Source: Halorubrum sp. JWXQ-INN 858
Lineage (GTDB): Archaea > Halobacteriota > Halobacteria > Halobacteriales > Haloferacaceae
NCBI RefSeq assembly: GCF_009806985.1
Contig: NZ_WUAX01000006.1
Location: forward strand, 288,248-352,247
Direction of reading: 5' to 3'
Length of the DNA stretch: 64,000 bases
Shown: positions 16,810 to 24,145 of the stretch, piece after piece
Layout: each line of letters starts with the position of its first letter
Numbering within the stretch: the first letter of the stretch is position 1
The notes under the pieces: generated by a model
The model's input: only the letters and a program-made list of their open reading frames with translations
Told to the model about the DNA's origin: nothing
Databases searched by the model: none
Program-made: the position numbers and the translations under genes

Positions 16810-17388
16810 ATGAGCGACCACGAGGTCGAAGACGGACACGATCACCACGACGACGCCCACGGACACGACCACCACGACGACGCCCGCGGACACGACCACC
16901 ACCATCACGACGCGGAGACCGTCTCGGTCGCGGTCGTCACCGTTTCGTCGTCGCGGACGATCGACGACGACCCGTCGGGCGACTACCTCGAGTCCGCGTT
17001 CGAGGACGCCGGCCACGACGTCGCGGTCCGCGAGCTGATCCCCGACGAGTTCGACAGCGTTCAAGGCACCATCGACAGGCTGGCGCGCCGCGACGACACT
17101 GACGTCGTCGTGACGACCGGCGGCACGGGGGTGACGCCGGACGACATCACCCCGGAGGCCGTCGACGACCTCTTCGAGAAGGCGCTTCCGGGCTTCGGCG
17201 AGCTGTTCCGTCGGCTCTCCTACGAGGAGGTCGGGACGCGAACCATCGGCTCCCGCGCGATCGCCGGCGTCGACGACGGAACGATCGTCTGTTGTCTCCC
17301 CGGGTCGGAGAACGCGGTCCGGCTCGGCGTCGACGAGATCCTCCTCCCCGAAGTCGGCCACCTCGTCGGGTTGGCGACCCGGGAGTGA
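16810..17388 (+). CDS. moaB: Molybdenum cofactor protein MoaB/MogA family with His-rich N-terminus
   Basis: 192 residues. The core from about residue 38 has the MoaB/MogA fold: VAVVTVSSSR, the SGDYLESAFEDAGHDV stretch, TTGGTGVTPDDITPEAV and PGSENAVRLGVDEILLPEVGHL. MogA adenylylates molybdopterin before Mo insertion, and archaeal MoaB proteins act similarly. The first 36 residues are almost only His, Asp, Gly and Ala, encoded by three 27-bp repeats; such a tail could bind metal. It has its own TATA-like element and a downstream SRPBCC gene with a separate promoter. Confidence 0.9.
   Translation: MSDHEVEDGHDHHDDAHGHDHHDDARGHDHHHHDAETVSVAVVTVSSSRTIDDDPSGDYLESAFEDAGHDVAVRELIPDEFDSVQGTIDRLARRDDTDVVVTTGGTGVTPDDITPEAVDDLFEKALPGFGELFRRLSYEEVGTRTIGSRAIAGVDDGTIVCCLPGSENAVRLGVDEILLPEVGHLVGLATRE
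16834..16914 (+). repeat. 27-bp tandem repeat, three units, encoding the His-rich tail of MoaB
   Basis: Units at 16834-16860, 16861-16887 and 16888-16914 encode GHDHHDDAH-type nonapeptides. The first two differ at three bases; the third is more diverged. The repeat keeps frame. Confidence 0.85.
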
Positions 17389-17443
17389 TCGGAGTGCGCC
17401 GGGGGTGACCGGAGTGCGCCGGCACCGTCGCCGTCATACAGTG

Positions 17444-17450
17444 ATATAAA
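17444..17450 (+). promoter_or_regulatory. TATA box of the SRPBCC gene
   Basis: ATATAAA lies 24-30 bp before the ATG at 17474, the clearest canonical TATA in this part of the window. Confidence 0.55.
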
Positions 17451-17473
17451 CGATCGCCGTCCGTAGCACGCTC

Positions 17474-18004
17474 ATGCGACAGGTGGACGTTACGGCCGAT
17501 CTCCGTGCGCCGCGTGAAACCGTCCTCGACGCGCTCGACCCGGCGGCGCTGGTCCGGCTCGAAGGGACCTACGAGGTCGACAGCGTGCACGAGACCGACG
17601 ACGGCTGGATCGTGACGGCGGTGGCCGAAGCGGGCAGCGACCGCGTTCCGATGACGCTGTCGGTCGACGCCGTCGACGACGGCTACGCGTACGACCTCGT
17701 CGACGGGGGGTTCTTCGCGGAGCTCCATACGACGGTCCTCGTCACGGACCCTCCCGCGGAGGCCCGCCAGGAGGCGGGCGATGAGGACCTGACGCGCGTG
17801 ACGATACGGTCGACGTTCACGTTCGGCGGGCGGTTGGCGAGGGTGAAAGACTGGTTCGCGACCTCGAACCGTCGCACCGAGCTCCGCCGGGCGATCGCCC
17901 GGCTGGGCGAGGAGGTCGCGGGCGAGGAAAGCGACACGGGCAACGAGAGCAACACCGGCGAGGGGAGCAGCACGGACGACGAGGACGCGAGCGGCGGCCG
18001 GTGA
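17474..18004 (+). CDS. SRPBCC (START/Bet v1-like) family protein
   Basis: 176 residues. The pattern fits a lipid- or ligand-binding SRPBCC fold: an N-terminal beta strand and short helices (VDVTADLRAPRETVLDAL), central beta strands (DDGWIVTAVAE, GYAYDLVDGG), and a long C-terminal helix (VKDWFATSNRRTELRRAIARLGEEV). About 28 C-terminal residues are an acidic Ser/Asp/Glu/Gly tail. Haloarchaea often have such stand-alone proteins of unknown ligand. It converges with trpG. Confidence 0.65.
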   Translation: MRQVDVTADLRAPRETVLDALDPAALVRLEGTYEVDSVHETDDGWIVTAVAEAGSDRVPMTLSVDAVDDGYAYDLVDGGFFAELHTTVLVTDPPAEARQEAGDEDLTRVTIRSTFTFGGRLARVKDWFATSNRRTELRRAIARLGEEVAGEESDTGNESNTGEGSSTDDEDASGGR

Positions 18005-18019
18005 CGCGACGCCTGCGGC

Positions 18020-18616
18020 TCACCGCGCCAGGTCGATGAAGTTCCGGATTACGTCGTGGCCGACGCCGGTGAGCACGCTCTCCGGGTGGAACTGCACCGC
18101 CTCGATCGGGTGTTCGCGGTGGCGGATCCCCATCACGAGCGACTCGCCGTCGTGGTCGGTCGTCGCCGTGACGTCGAAGACGTCCGGGACGCTGGTCGCG
18201 ACGAGCGAGTGGTATCGGCCGGCACGGAACCCCTGATCGAGGCCCGCGAACACGCCCGCGCCGTCGTGGTCGATCGGGAACGCCTTCCCGTGGATCGGCT
18301 CGGGGGCGTGGCCGACGGTGCCCCCGTATTCGTAGACGGCCGCCTCCAGGCCGAGACAGACCCCGAGCGTGGGGGTCTCCGGCGACAGCTCCCGCAACAC
18401 CTCGGCGGTCACCCCGACGTCGCGGTCGTTCTTCGGGTGGCCGGGACCGGGGCTGAGCAGGAGCGCGTCGGGGCCTTCGGCCTCGACGGCGGCGACCGAC
18501 GCCGTGTTCTTCAACACGGACACGTCGACCGGCTCGCCGTCGACCCGCTGTTCGGAGACGTACTCGACGAGGTTGTACGTGAACGAGTCGAAGTTGTCGA
18601 CGACGACGACCCTCAT
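18020..18616 (-). CDS. trpG: Anthranilate synthase glutamine amidotransferase subunit
   Basis: 198 residues, class I glutamine amidotransferase. The oxyanion region is LLSPGPGHP, the nucleophile elbow GVCLGLEAA with the catalytic Cys, and the catalytic His/Glu pair is in VQFHPESVLT near the end. It supplies ammonia from glutamine to TrpE. The Gln that normally follows the nucleophile elbow (GxCxGxQ) is Glu here, as I remember for other haloarchaeal TrpG. It is last in trpDFEG, with ATGA overlap with trpE. Confidence 0.92.
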   Translation of the reverse strand: MRVVVVDNFDSFTYNLVEYVSEQRVDGEPVDVSVLKNTASVAAVEAEGPDALLLSPGPGHPKNDRDVGVTAEVLRELSPETPTLGVCLGLEAAVYEYGGTVGHAPEPIHGKAFPIDHDGAGVFAGLDQGFRAGRYHSLVATSVPDVFDVTATTDHDGESLVMGIRHREHPIEAVQFHPESVLTGVGHDVIRNFIDLAR

Positions 18617-20346
18617 TCGTCCACCCCCGTTCCCGGGGCGACCGCTCCGTCCCCCTCGCGGATCGCGTCGATGGCGGCCAACACCCCGTGCATCTTCTGT
18701 TCGGTCTCCTCGTACTCGGCCGTCGGGTCGGAGTCGGCGACGAGTCCCGCGCCGGCACGGACCGTCACGACCGAGTCGCGGTCGACGGTCGAGTCATCGA
18801 CGGCCGAATCATCGACGACCGAATCATCGACGGCCGAACCGTCGATCGTCGGCTCCTCGGCGGTCGCGCTCGGCTCGACCGCGTCGCGGATCGTCGCGGT
18901 GCGGATGACGATGGCGAAATCGGCGTCGCCCGTCCACGAGTAGTAGCCGACGCCGCCGCCGTACGCCTCCCGCGGGGTCGCCTCGAGGTCGTTGATGATC
19001 TCCATCGCACGCACCTTCGGCGCGCCCGTGAGGGTCCCGGCGGGGAACGTCGCGCGCGTCGCGTCGAACGCGTCGGCGTCGGCCGCCAGCGTCCCCGTCA
19101 CCGTCGACTCGATGTGTTGAACGTGGCTGTACTTCAACACGTTCATGAACTCCTCGACGCGGACCGACCCCGGCTCGGAGACCCGCCGCACGTCGTTTCG
19201 CGCGAGGTCGACGAGCATCGTGTGCTCGGCGCGCTCCTTCCCGTCGGCGAGCATCTCGCCGGCGAGCCGCCGGTCCTCGACCGGGCTCTCCCCGCGCGGA
19301 CAGGTGCCCGCGATCGGGTTCGAGACGATCCGGTCGCCCTGCACGGAGACGAGCGTCTCGGGGCTCGCCCCGACGATGGTCCGGTCGTCGTGCCGGAGGA
19401 CGTACATGTACGGCGACGGGTTGATCCGGCGCAGCGCGGCGTACAGCCCGAGCGGGTCGACCTCCCCGCGCAGCTCGCGCGACCGGGAGACGACGCCCTG
19501 GTAGATGTCCCCGTCGAGGACGTGGCGTTTGGCCGTTCGGACGGCCTCCTCATACGCCGGCTGGGGATCCGCCGTTTCGTCCCGACCGCGGAAGCCGCCG
19601 GTCTCCGGCTCCGATGCGGCCGCGAGCGCGTCGACCACGCGGTCGGCCTCCGCGGCGATCGCGTCGTACGTCTCGCCGGGGTCGTCGTCGACGTCGATAA
19701 CCGGAGTGAAGACGACCTCGACGGTCCCCTCCACCTCGTCGAAGACCACCGTCCGGGTCGTCAGCGCGAACTCCGCGTCCGGGAACGCAGTCTCCGGGCG
19801 GTCGACGCCGACCTCCTCCAACCAGAGGTCGTAAACCGCCTCGTACGCGAGGAAGCCGACGAACCCGCCCGAGAGGATCTGACGTTCAGTCTCGGGGAAG
19901 CCGCGCAGCCGTACGTCGGGGAACGCCGACCTGACTCGGTCGATGACGTCGCCGGCGTCGGGGCCGAGCGCGTCGTCGCGATGGTGGGGGTCCTCGTTCG
20001 CCTCGTCGGGCGTCCCGATCAGGTCCGCCGCCGGCCCGAGCCGCTGGATCTCGGTCCGGTCCGGATGGATCGAGACGATCGCCTCGGGGTCGTAGCCGAC
20101 GAACGAGTAGCGGGCGTGCTTGTCGGCCTTCCCGCCCGCGGTGAACGCCCCGTCGGGGTCGCTGGAGGCGACCTTCTCGCCCGATTCGAGCAGGAAGCCG
20201 TACGGGCTGTCGCCGACGAGCGTCGCGTACGCCGCCAACGGCGTCACGTCGGTGTCGATCGGGGCCGCGGCGCGAACGACGACCGGCCGGTCGGCGTCGG
20301 CGGCGAGGTCGACGAACGACTCCCGCGAACGGTCCAGGGCGGTCAT
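18613..20346 (-). CDS. trpE: Anthranilate synthase component I with repeat insertion
   Basis: 577 residues, longer than the usual 500-530. It converts chorismate to anthranilate. Signature motifs are present: NPSPYMYVLR, GASPETLVS, CPRGESPVEDRRLAGEMLADGKERAEHTML, and FPAGTLTGAPKVRAMEIINDLE. Near the C-terminus, just before AGAGLVADSDPTAEYEET, about 25 residues of (S-A/V-V-D-D) repeats are inserted, encoded by a 15-bp tandem repeat. The insertion replaces a short loop between strands. The gene is in the trpDFEG operon, 1 bp after the trpF stop, and overlaps trpG. Confidence 0.92.
   Translation of the reverse strand: MTALDRSRESFVDLAADADRPVVVRAAAPIDTDVTPLAAYATLVGDSPYGFLLESGEKVASSDPDGAFTAGGKADKHARYSFVGYDPEAIVSIHPDRTEIQRLGPAADLIGTPDEANEDPHHRDDALGPDAGDVIDRVRSAFPDVRLRGFPETERQILSGGFVGFLAYEAVYDLWLEEVGVDRPETAFPDAEFALTTRTVVFDEVEGTVEVVFTPVIDVDDDPGETYDAIAAEADRVVDALAAASEPETGGFRGRDETADPQPAYEEAVRTAKRHVLDGDIYQGVVSRSRELRGEVDPLGLYAALRRINPSPYMYVLRHDDRTIVGASPETLVSVQGDRIVSNPIAGTCPRGESPVEDRRLAGEMLADGKERAEHTMLVDLARNDVRRVSEPGSVRVEEFMNVLKYSHVQHIESTVTGTLAADADAFDATRATFPAGTLTGAPKVRAMEIINDLEATPREAYGGGVGYYSWTGDADFAIVIRTATIRDAVEPSATAEEPTIDGSAVDDSVVDDSAVDDSTVDRDSVVTVRAGAGLVADSDPTAEYEETEQKMHGVLAAIDAIREGDGAVAPGTGVDE
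18793..18852 (-). repeat. 15-bp tandem repeat, four units, inside trpE
   Basis: Units at 18793-18807, 18808-18822, 18823-18837 and a diverged 18838-18852. Each encodes five residues of S-x-V-D-D type and keeps the trpE frame. Confidence 0.85.
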
Positions 20347-20347
20347 C

Positions 20348-20992
20348 TCACGCGACCTCCATCTCGCGTCCCGCGTTTCGAATGAACCGCGCGACGCCGT
20401 TGTGGTCCTTCCGGCCGCCGGAGAGCTCGACCCCGGAGGCGACGTCCACCGCGAACGGGTCGGCGACCCGAACCGCCTCGGCGACGTTCTCGGGCGTCAA
20501 CCCGCCCGCGAGCACGACCGGCGACGTCAGCCGGTCCGCCAGCGCGCCCGTCGCGGCCCAGTCGTGCGTCTCGCCGGTCCCGCCCGCACCCGACGCCGTC
20601 GTCGAGTCGACGACGAGGGCGTCGACGACCGTGTCGAGCGCCTCGGCCCGGCCGTGATCCGTCGCGTCGACGGTGAGAAGCACCTTCACGCCCGTCTCCG
20701 CACGGACGTACCCCACCTCGTCGGCGGTCCACTCCCCGTGGAGCTGGAGCGCGTCGGGCTCGACGGTCCGGACGAGCTCGACCGCCCGCTCCGGCGAGTC
20801 CGGCATCGTGACGAGCGTCGACGTGACGAACGGCGGCACGTCCGCGAGCAGCTCCGCCGCGGTCGCCGGGTCGACTTCCCGGGGCGTGTCGACGGGCACC
20901 TCGGTGATGACGCCGACCGCGTCGCTGCCCGCATCGATCGCGGCCCGGAGGTCCGCGCCGCGGGTCAGCCCGCAGATCTTCACCCGCGCCAT
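20348..20992 (-). CDS. trpF: Phosphoribosylanthranilate isomerase
   Basis: 214 residues. The (beta/alpha)8 barrel begins with MARVKICGLTR, whose Cys is the general base. It has LQLHGEW in the middle, VLAGGLTPENV for phosphate binding and FAVDVASGVE near the end, whose Asp acts as general acid. It converts phosphoribosylanthranilate to CdRP, third step of tryptophan synthesis. Its start overlaps the trpD stop by one base. Confidence 0.93.
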   Translation of the reverse strand: MARVKICGLTRGADLRAAIDAGSDAVGVITEVPVDTPREVDPATAAELLADVPPFVTSTLVTMPDSPERAVELVRTVEPDALQLHGEWTADEVGYVRAETGVKVLLTVDATDHGRAEALDTVVDALVVDSTTASGAGGTGETHDWAATGALADRLTSPVVLAGGLTPENVAEAVRVADPFAVDVASGVELSGGRKDHNGVARFIRNAGREMEVA

Positions 20993-22086
20993 CAGTCGTC
21001 ACCCTCGGCGTCGGGGAGCGTCCCCGCGGTCTCCCCGTCCGGGCCGCCGGTCCCCGCGGCATCCGCGTCGTCCGCGTCGCCCGGATCGTCCCCGCACAGC
21101 GCCGCGAGCTTCCCCGCGGCCGCGCCGGAGTCGATCGCCTCGGCGGCGCGGTCGACGCCGTCGGCGAGCGTGTCGGCCATCCCGGCGACGTATATCGCCG
21201 CGCCCGCGTTCGCGAGTATCAGGTCGCGCTTCGGGCCGGTCACGTCGCCCTCGACGATCCCCCGGAGGTCCGCGGCGTTCGCCTCGGGCGTCCCGCCGGC
21301 GACCGCCTCGATCGGCGCGCGCTCCAGTCCGAGGTCCGCGGGCGAGACCGTGTACTCGGTCACCGTCTCGCCGTCGACCTCGGCGACGACGGTGTCGTCG
21401 TGGAGCGCGATCTCGTCCATGCCCGAGCCGTGAACGACCAGCGCGCGCTCGACGGGCATGTGCGAGAGCGCTCGGGCGATCTGCGGGACCAGCGCCGGGT
21501 CGTACACGCCGAGCACCTGCGCGTCCGCGCCGGCCGGGTTGGTGAGCGGGCCGAGGACGTTGAACACCGTCCGCATCCCCAGCTCGCGTCGCGGGCCGAT
21601 GACGGCCTTCATCGCCGGGTGGAACACGGGCGCGAGCATGAACCCGATCCCGTCCGCCTCGATCGCGGCCTCGACCGCCGGCGGCTCCGCGTCGATGTCG
21701 ACCCCGGCGACCTCGAGGACGTCCGCGCTGCCCGAAGACGACGAGACCGAGTAGTTGCCGTGTTTCGCGACGGCGACGCCCGCGCCCGCCGCGACGATCG
21801 CGGCGGTCGTCGACACGTTGATCGTGTCGTAGTCGTCGCCGCCGGTGCCGCAGGTGTCGACGAGGACGTCGCGGTCCGGCTCGATCGTCCGGGCGGCGTC
21901 GCGCATCCCCTGGGCGAAGCCGGCGATCTCGGCCTCCGTCTCCCCTTTCGCCCGGAGCGCGGCGAGCAGCGCACCGATCTGCGCCTCGGTCGCCTCCTCG
22001 AAGACGAGCCGTGCCGTCTCGCGCGCCTCCGCGACCGTCAGATCCGTCCCGTCCGTCACTCGCTCGATGGTTTCCTGGATACTCAT
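20992..22086 (-). CDS. trpD: Anthranilate phosphoribosyltransferase
   Basis: 364 residues from the ATG at 22086; the in-frame upstream codons lie beyond the predicted transcription start. The PRPP motif DTCGTGGDDYDTINVST, the anthranilate region VAKHGNYSVSSSSGSADVLE and the downstream GPLTNPAGA are all present. It transfers phosphoribosyl to anthranilate. The extra 30 C-terminal residues are acidic and low-complexity. It is the first gene of trpDFEG, with TTATAA 27-32 bp before the ATG and two TGTACA boxes directly upstream. Confidence 0.93.
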   Translation of the reverse strand: MSIQETIERVTDGTDLTVAEARETARLVFEEATEAQIGALLAALRAKGETEAEIAGFAQGMRDAARTIEPDRDVLVDTCGTGGDDYDTINVSTTAAIVAAGAGVAVAKHGNYSVSSSSGSADVLEVAGVDIDAEPPAVEAAIEADGIGFMLAPVFHPAMKAVIGPRRELGMRTVFNVLGPLTNPAGADAQVLGVYDPALVPQIARALSHMPVERALVVHGSGMDEIALHDDTVVAEVDGETVTEYTVSPADLGLERAPIEAVAGGTPEANAADLRGIVEGDVTGPKRDLILANAGAAIYVAGMADTLADGVDRAAEAIDSGAAAGKLAALCGDDPGDADDADAAGTGGPDGETAGTLPDAEGDD

Positions 22087-22112
22087 TGTGAACACCAATG
22101 TATAGATTCGGC

Positions 22113-22118
22113 TTATAA
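22113..22118 (-). promoter_or_regulatory. TATA box of the trpDFEG operon
   Basis: TTATAA (palindromic) lies 27-32 bp before the trpD ATG at 22086, predicting a leaderless mRNA. Confidence 0.6.
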
Positions 22119-22134
22119 TGTACAAACCTGTACA
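22119..22134 (-). promoter_or_regulatory. Paired TGTACA boxes, probable tryptophan operator
   Basis: TGTACA at 22119-22124 and again at 22129-22134, separated by 4 bp, directly abut the TATA element on the side where TFB binds. TGTACA is the TRP box recognised by TrpY in Methanothermobacter (established knowledge). Use of the same box here is inference. A protein on these sites would block TFB/TBP recruitment. Confidence 0.55.
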
Positions 22135-22274
22135 CTGCCTTAACGCTGTCGGCGGGGCTCTCTCAGCTCCTTTTTAAGCGGCCGGCCGCCGTCGCCCCCG
22201 ACACCCGTCCGAGACTCGCCCGACACTGCCCGACAGATCGCCGGAACCCCCGACGACGACTCATAAACCGTCCA

Positions 22275-22661
22275 TCATTCCGATCGAGGACCGGAAAGGC
22301 TCCCCTCGACGTGCTCGCAGGACCGAAACCGTCCCCAAACCGATCGGCGGTCGGCGACGAACCGGTAGCCGCGTTCTCGAATTCGCCCCCAAAACGGAAG
22401 TAGACGCGCTGTGCGAACGATACCCCGACCGACGACCCCACAGCGGCTCACGCACTGTTCGAGCGCGTGGCCACACGAGTACACCGCTTCGTCGGTCAAC
22501 AGGTGCATGCAGCTCTCGTACTCGTCCGGAAGCCGGGCCTTCTGATCCGCCGTGAGCTCGCTGAACCCGACCGGATCGAACGTGCCGAACCGCAAGAGCC
22601 ACCGAGTCATATACATACAGAACCCGCACTCATCGTCGTACACGAGGCGTGGAACGGCCAT
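22275..22661 (-). CDS. DCC-family thiol-disulfide oxidoreductase (DUF393)
   Basis: 128 residues. It begins with a beta strand and the signature YDDECGFCMYMTRWL, giving the D-x-x-C-x-x-C motif of the DCC family. An ELTADQKARLP segment and an Arg-rich C-terminus follow. DCC proteins are small soluble thioredoxin-fold proteins of unknown substrate. Extra cysteines (SCMHLL, SCGHALEQC) are unusual in a haloarchaeon. Base composition is visibly less GC-rich than in the adjacent trp operon. No partner gene is in the same unit. Confidence 0.75.
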   Translation of the reverse strand: MAVPRLVYDDECGFCMYMTRWLLRFGTFDPVGFSELTADQKARLPDEYESCMHLLTDEAVYSCGHALEQCVSRCGVVGRGIVRTARLLPFWGRIRERGYRFVADRRSVWGRFRSCEHVEGSLSGPRSE

Positions 22662-22910
22662 ACAGGTGGTTTGGGGCGCTCGCTCTTTGGTGTTCTCCCA
22701 AGCGGAGGGTCGAGACGCGCCCTTCGTCGAGCAGCTGTTTCAGGCGGAAACGCGTCCGAACGAGCAGGTCTCAAGGTGCTGTTGAACTCCTCCGCAGGAA
22801 CACGTTCCGGTCCGAGTCTGGGTCGCTACAGAGGGCTCACGTGCCGACGTAACCCTGACACAGACATCAGTTGTCACGAGCCGCATGCAAGGTATAGCGA
22901 ACGGTCATGA
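22662..22910. other. 249-bp intergenic stretch, nothing recognised
   Basis: Lower in GC than the trp operon. No ORF with coding character, repeat or RNA was identified. It may hold decayed coding sequence, but I could not match it to any family. Confidence 0.3.
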
Positions 22911-23060
22911 TCAGTCCCCAGTGATCTGATACGTCGCTATTTCGTTCTTCCCACAGCTAGGGCATTCACTCTCCACGTTTTCGACGGTCGTTCCACAGTT
23001 TCGACACTCATAGATGACCTCTGCTCCCGGCCAAATCCGCTGCATTAACCGTCGTAGCAT
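22911..23060 (-). CDS. Small zinc-ribbon protein
   Basis: 49 residues from the ATG at 23060; a start at 23117 would add 19 residues of no family character. Four cysteines are arranged as CRNCG and CPSCG, a classical one-finger zinc ribbon, after a short basic helix (MLRRLMQRIW). Haloarchaea carry many such mini zinc-ribbon proteins, some affecting fitness or biofilm formation, but roles are mostly unknown. It sits in the less GC-rich block with the DCC protein and the Lrp-type regulator. Confidence 0.65.
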   Translation of the reverse strand: MLRRLMQRIWPGAEVIYECRNCGTTVENVESECPSCGKNEIATYQITGD

Positions 23061-23164
23061 CACGCAGTCCTCCCTTGATAAAGAGGGTCGCCCAATGCCG
23101 TACGGCAGTACGGACACGTACTCTCGATTTCGTGTTCACAGCGAAGGGATCGTACCATCGGATA

Positions 23165-23938
23165 TCACACCGTTTTCGAGGTGGACGTGTGGAATGCATC
23201 GATGACTTCTTCTGGTTCTCCACCTCTCGAAACCAGCGTCACCACATCGTCCTGGAGAACGACTGTTTCACCGCGAGGTGTCAGAACGCGTCCGTCGCGT
23301 TCAATTGCAACCACAAGCGCATCTTCATCGAGAACTCCCCGGTCTGCAGCCTCTGCAAGGGAGAGATCGACGATGGGCGCGGCTTCCCCAACAGTCACCT
23401 CGACAATGTCAGTTCCACCGGCAAGTCTGAGAAAATCCGTCGGCTCCCAGGCTGGCGCTTCATCATCTCCTCCGTACTGAGCATACGGTTCGAACAGTTC
23501 GTTCTGAACGAGGTTTTTATCAACGAGTTCAATCTCTAACTCCGAGAGTGAACGCATGATGCGCTTGAAATCCGCCGTCGTCTCACCGACTGCAAGAACG
23601 TGAAGATTTCCACTTCCAGTCATTAGCTCCCGAACGTTCACGACGCCACGAATGTTACGAACGTCTCGGGCGAGCGTCTCTAACTCCTGCGGTGGGGCGG
23701 TACACACGTAGAGGTACGTCAGTTTGTCTTCGGCTCGTTCGAAATCAACGTTGGCGTGGTAACCGCTGACGATTCCGTGTTCTTCTAGCTGTTTGATGCG
23801 ATTTCGGATCGTTCCCGGCGAGACGTTCACCTGTTCTGCGATCATCGGGGCCGACGTGTTGCGGGCATCGGCCATGAGCGCGTGAATGATCCGTCGATCA
23901 ATATCGTCGATCCGATAATTGGTTTGGGAGTTGGACAC
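23165..23938 (-). CDS. Lrp/AsnC-type regulator with C-terminal TrkA_C domain
   Basis: 257 residues. The N-terminal HTH is IDDIDRRIIHALMADARNTSAPMIAEQVNVSPGTIRNRI. A Lrp ligand-binding (RAM) domain follows (about 65-145, with GVVNVRELMTGSGNLHV). A TrkA_C domain ends the protein (about 175-250, with DALVVAIERDGRVLTPRGETVVLQDDVVTLVSRGG), which usually binds nucleotides or other ligands in K+ and amino-acid transport control. It is divergent from an APC-Usp transporter, so it most likely controls that gene. A close paralogue with the same domains is at 45935-46684. Confidence 0.88.
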   Translation of the reverse strand: MSNSQTNYRIDDIDRRIIHALMADARNTSAPMIAEQVNVSPGTIRNRIKQLEEHGIVSGYHANVDFERAEDKLTYLYVCTAPPQELETLARDVRNIRGVVNVRELMTGSGNLHVLAVGETTADFKRIMRSLSELEIELVDKNLVQNELFEPYAQYGGDDEAPAWEPTDFLRLAGGTDIVEVTVGEAAPIVDLSLAEAADRGVLDEDALVVAIERDGRVLTPRGETVVLQDDVVTLVSRGGEPEEVIDAFHTSTSKTV

Positions 23939-23972
23939 GGGCCATCACCTGTACGTGGGTGTTCTCGACTCA

Positions 23973-23989
23973 CCAATATAATACATTGG
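23973..23989. promoter_or_regulatory. CCAAT-N7-ATTGG palindrome over the regulator promoter
   Basis: The imperfect inverted repeat covers the AT-rich word that would be the TATA element of the minus-strand regulator (start 23938), suggesting autoregulation. Confidence 0.5.
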
Positions 23990-23990
23990 T

Positions 23991-24038
23991 ATTGTTGGAA
24001 GCGGTGATTGGAGCACCCTATATTATCGATCCAACAAT
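23991..24038. promoter_or_regulatory. 9-bp inverted repeat between regulator and transporter
   Basis: ATTGTTGGA at 23991-23999 and its exact complement TCCAACAAT at 24030-24038, with a 30-bp spacer, lie between the divergent promoters. Two more copies of GCATCGGTT (24040 and 24060) flank the transporter's TATA-like TTTTATA at 24050-24056. Confidence 0.5.
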
Positions 24039-24145
24039 CGCATCGGTTATTTTATACTGCATCGGTTGGGTTGATGCGATATGGACAAACCGAGAACTGC
24101 TCCACACTTCGAATCAGCCGTGCTGAACGGTGGGTGGTGAACGCG

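Noticed and set aside
22662..22910. Degraded coding sequence on either strand
   Set aside because: Short frames exist but no peptide resembled a known family; left as unassigned.
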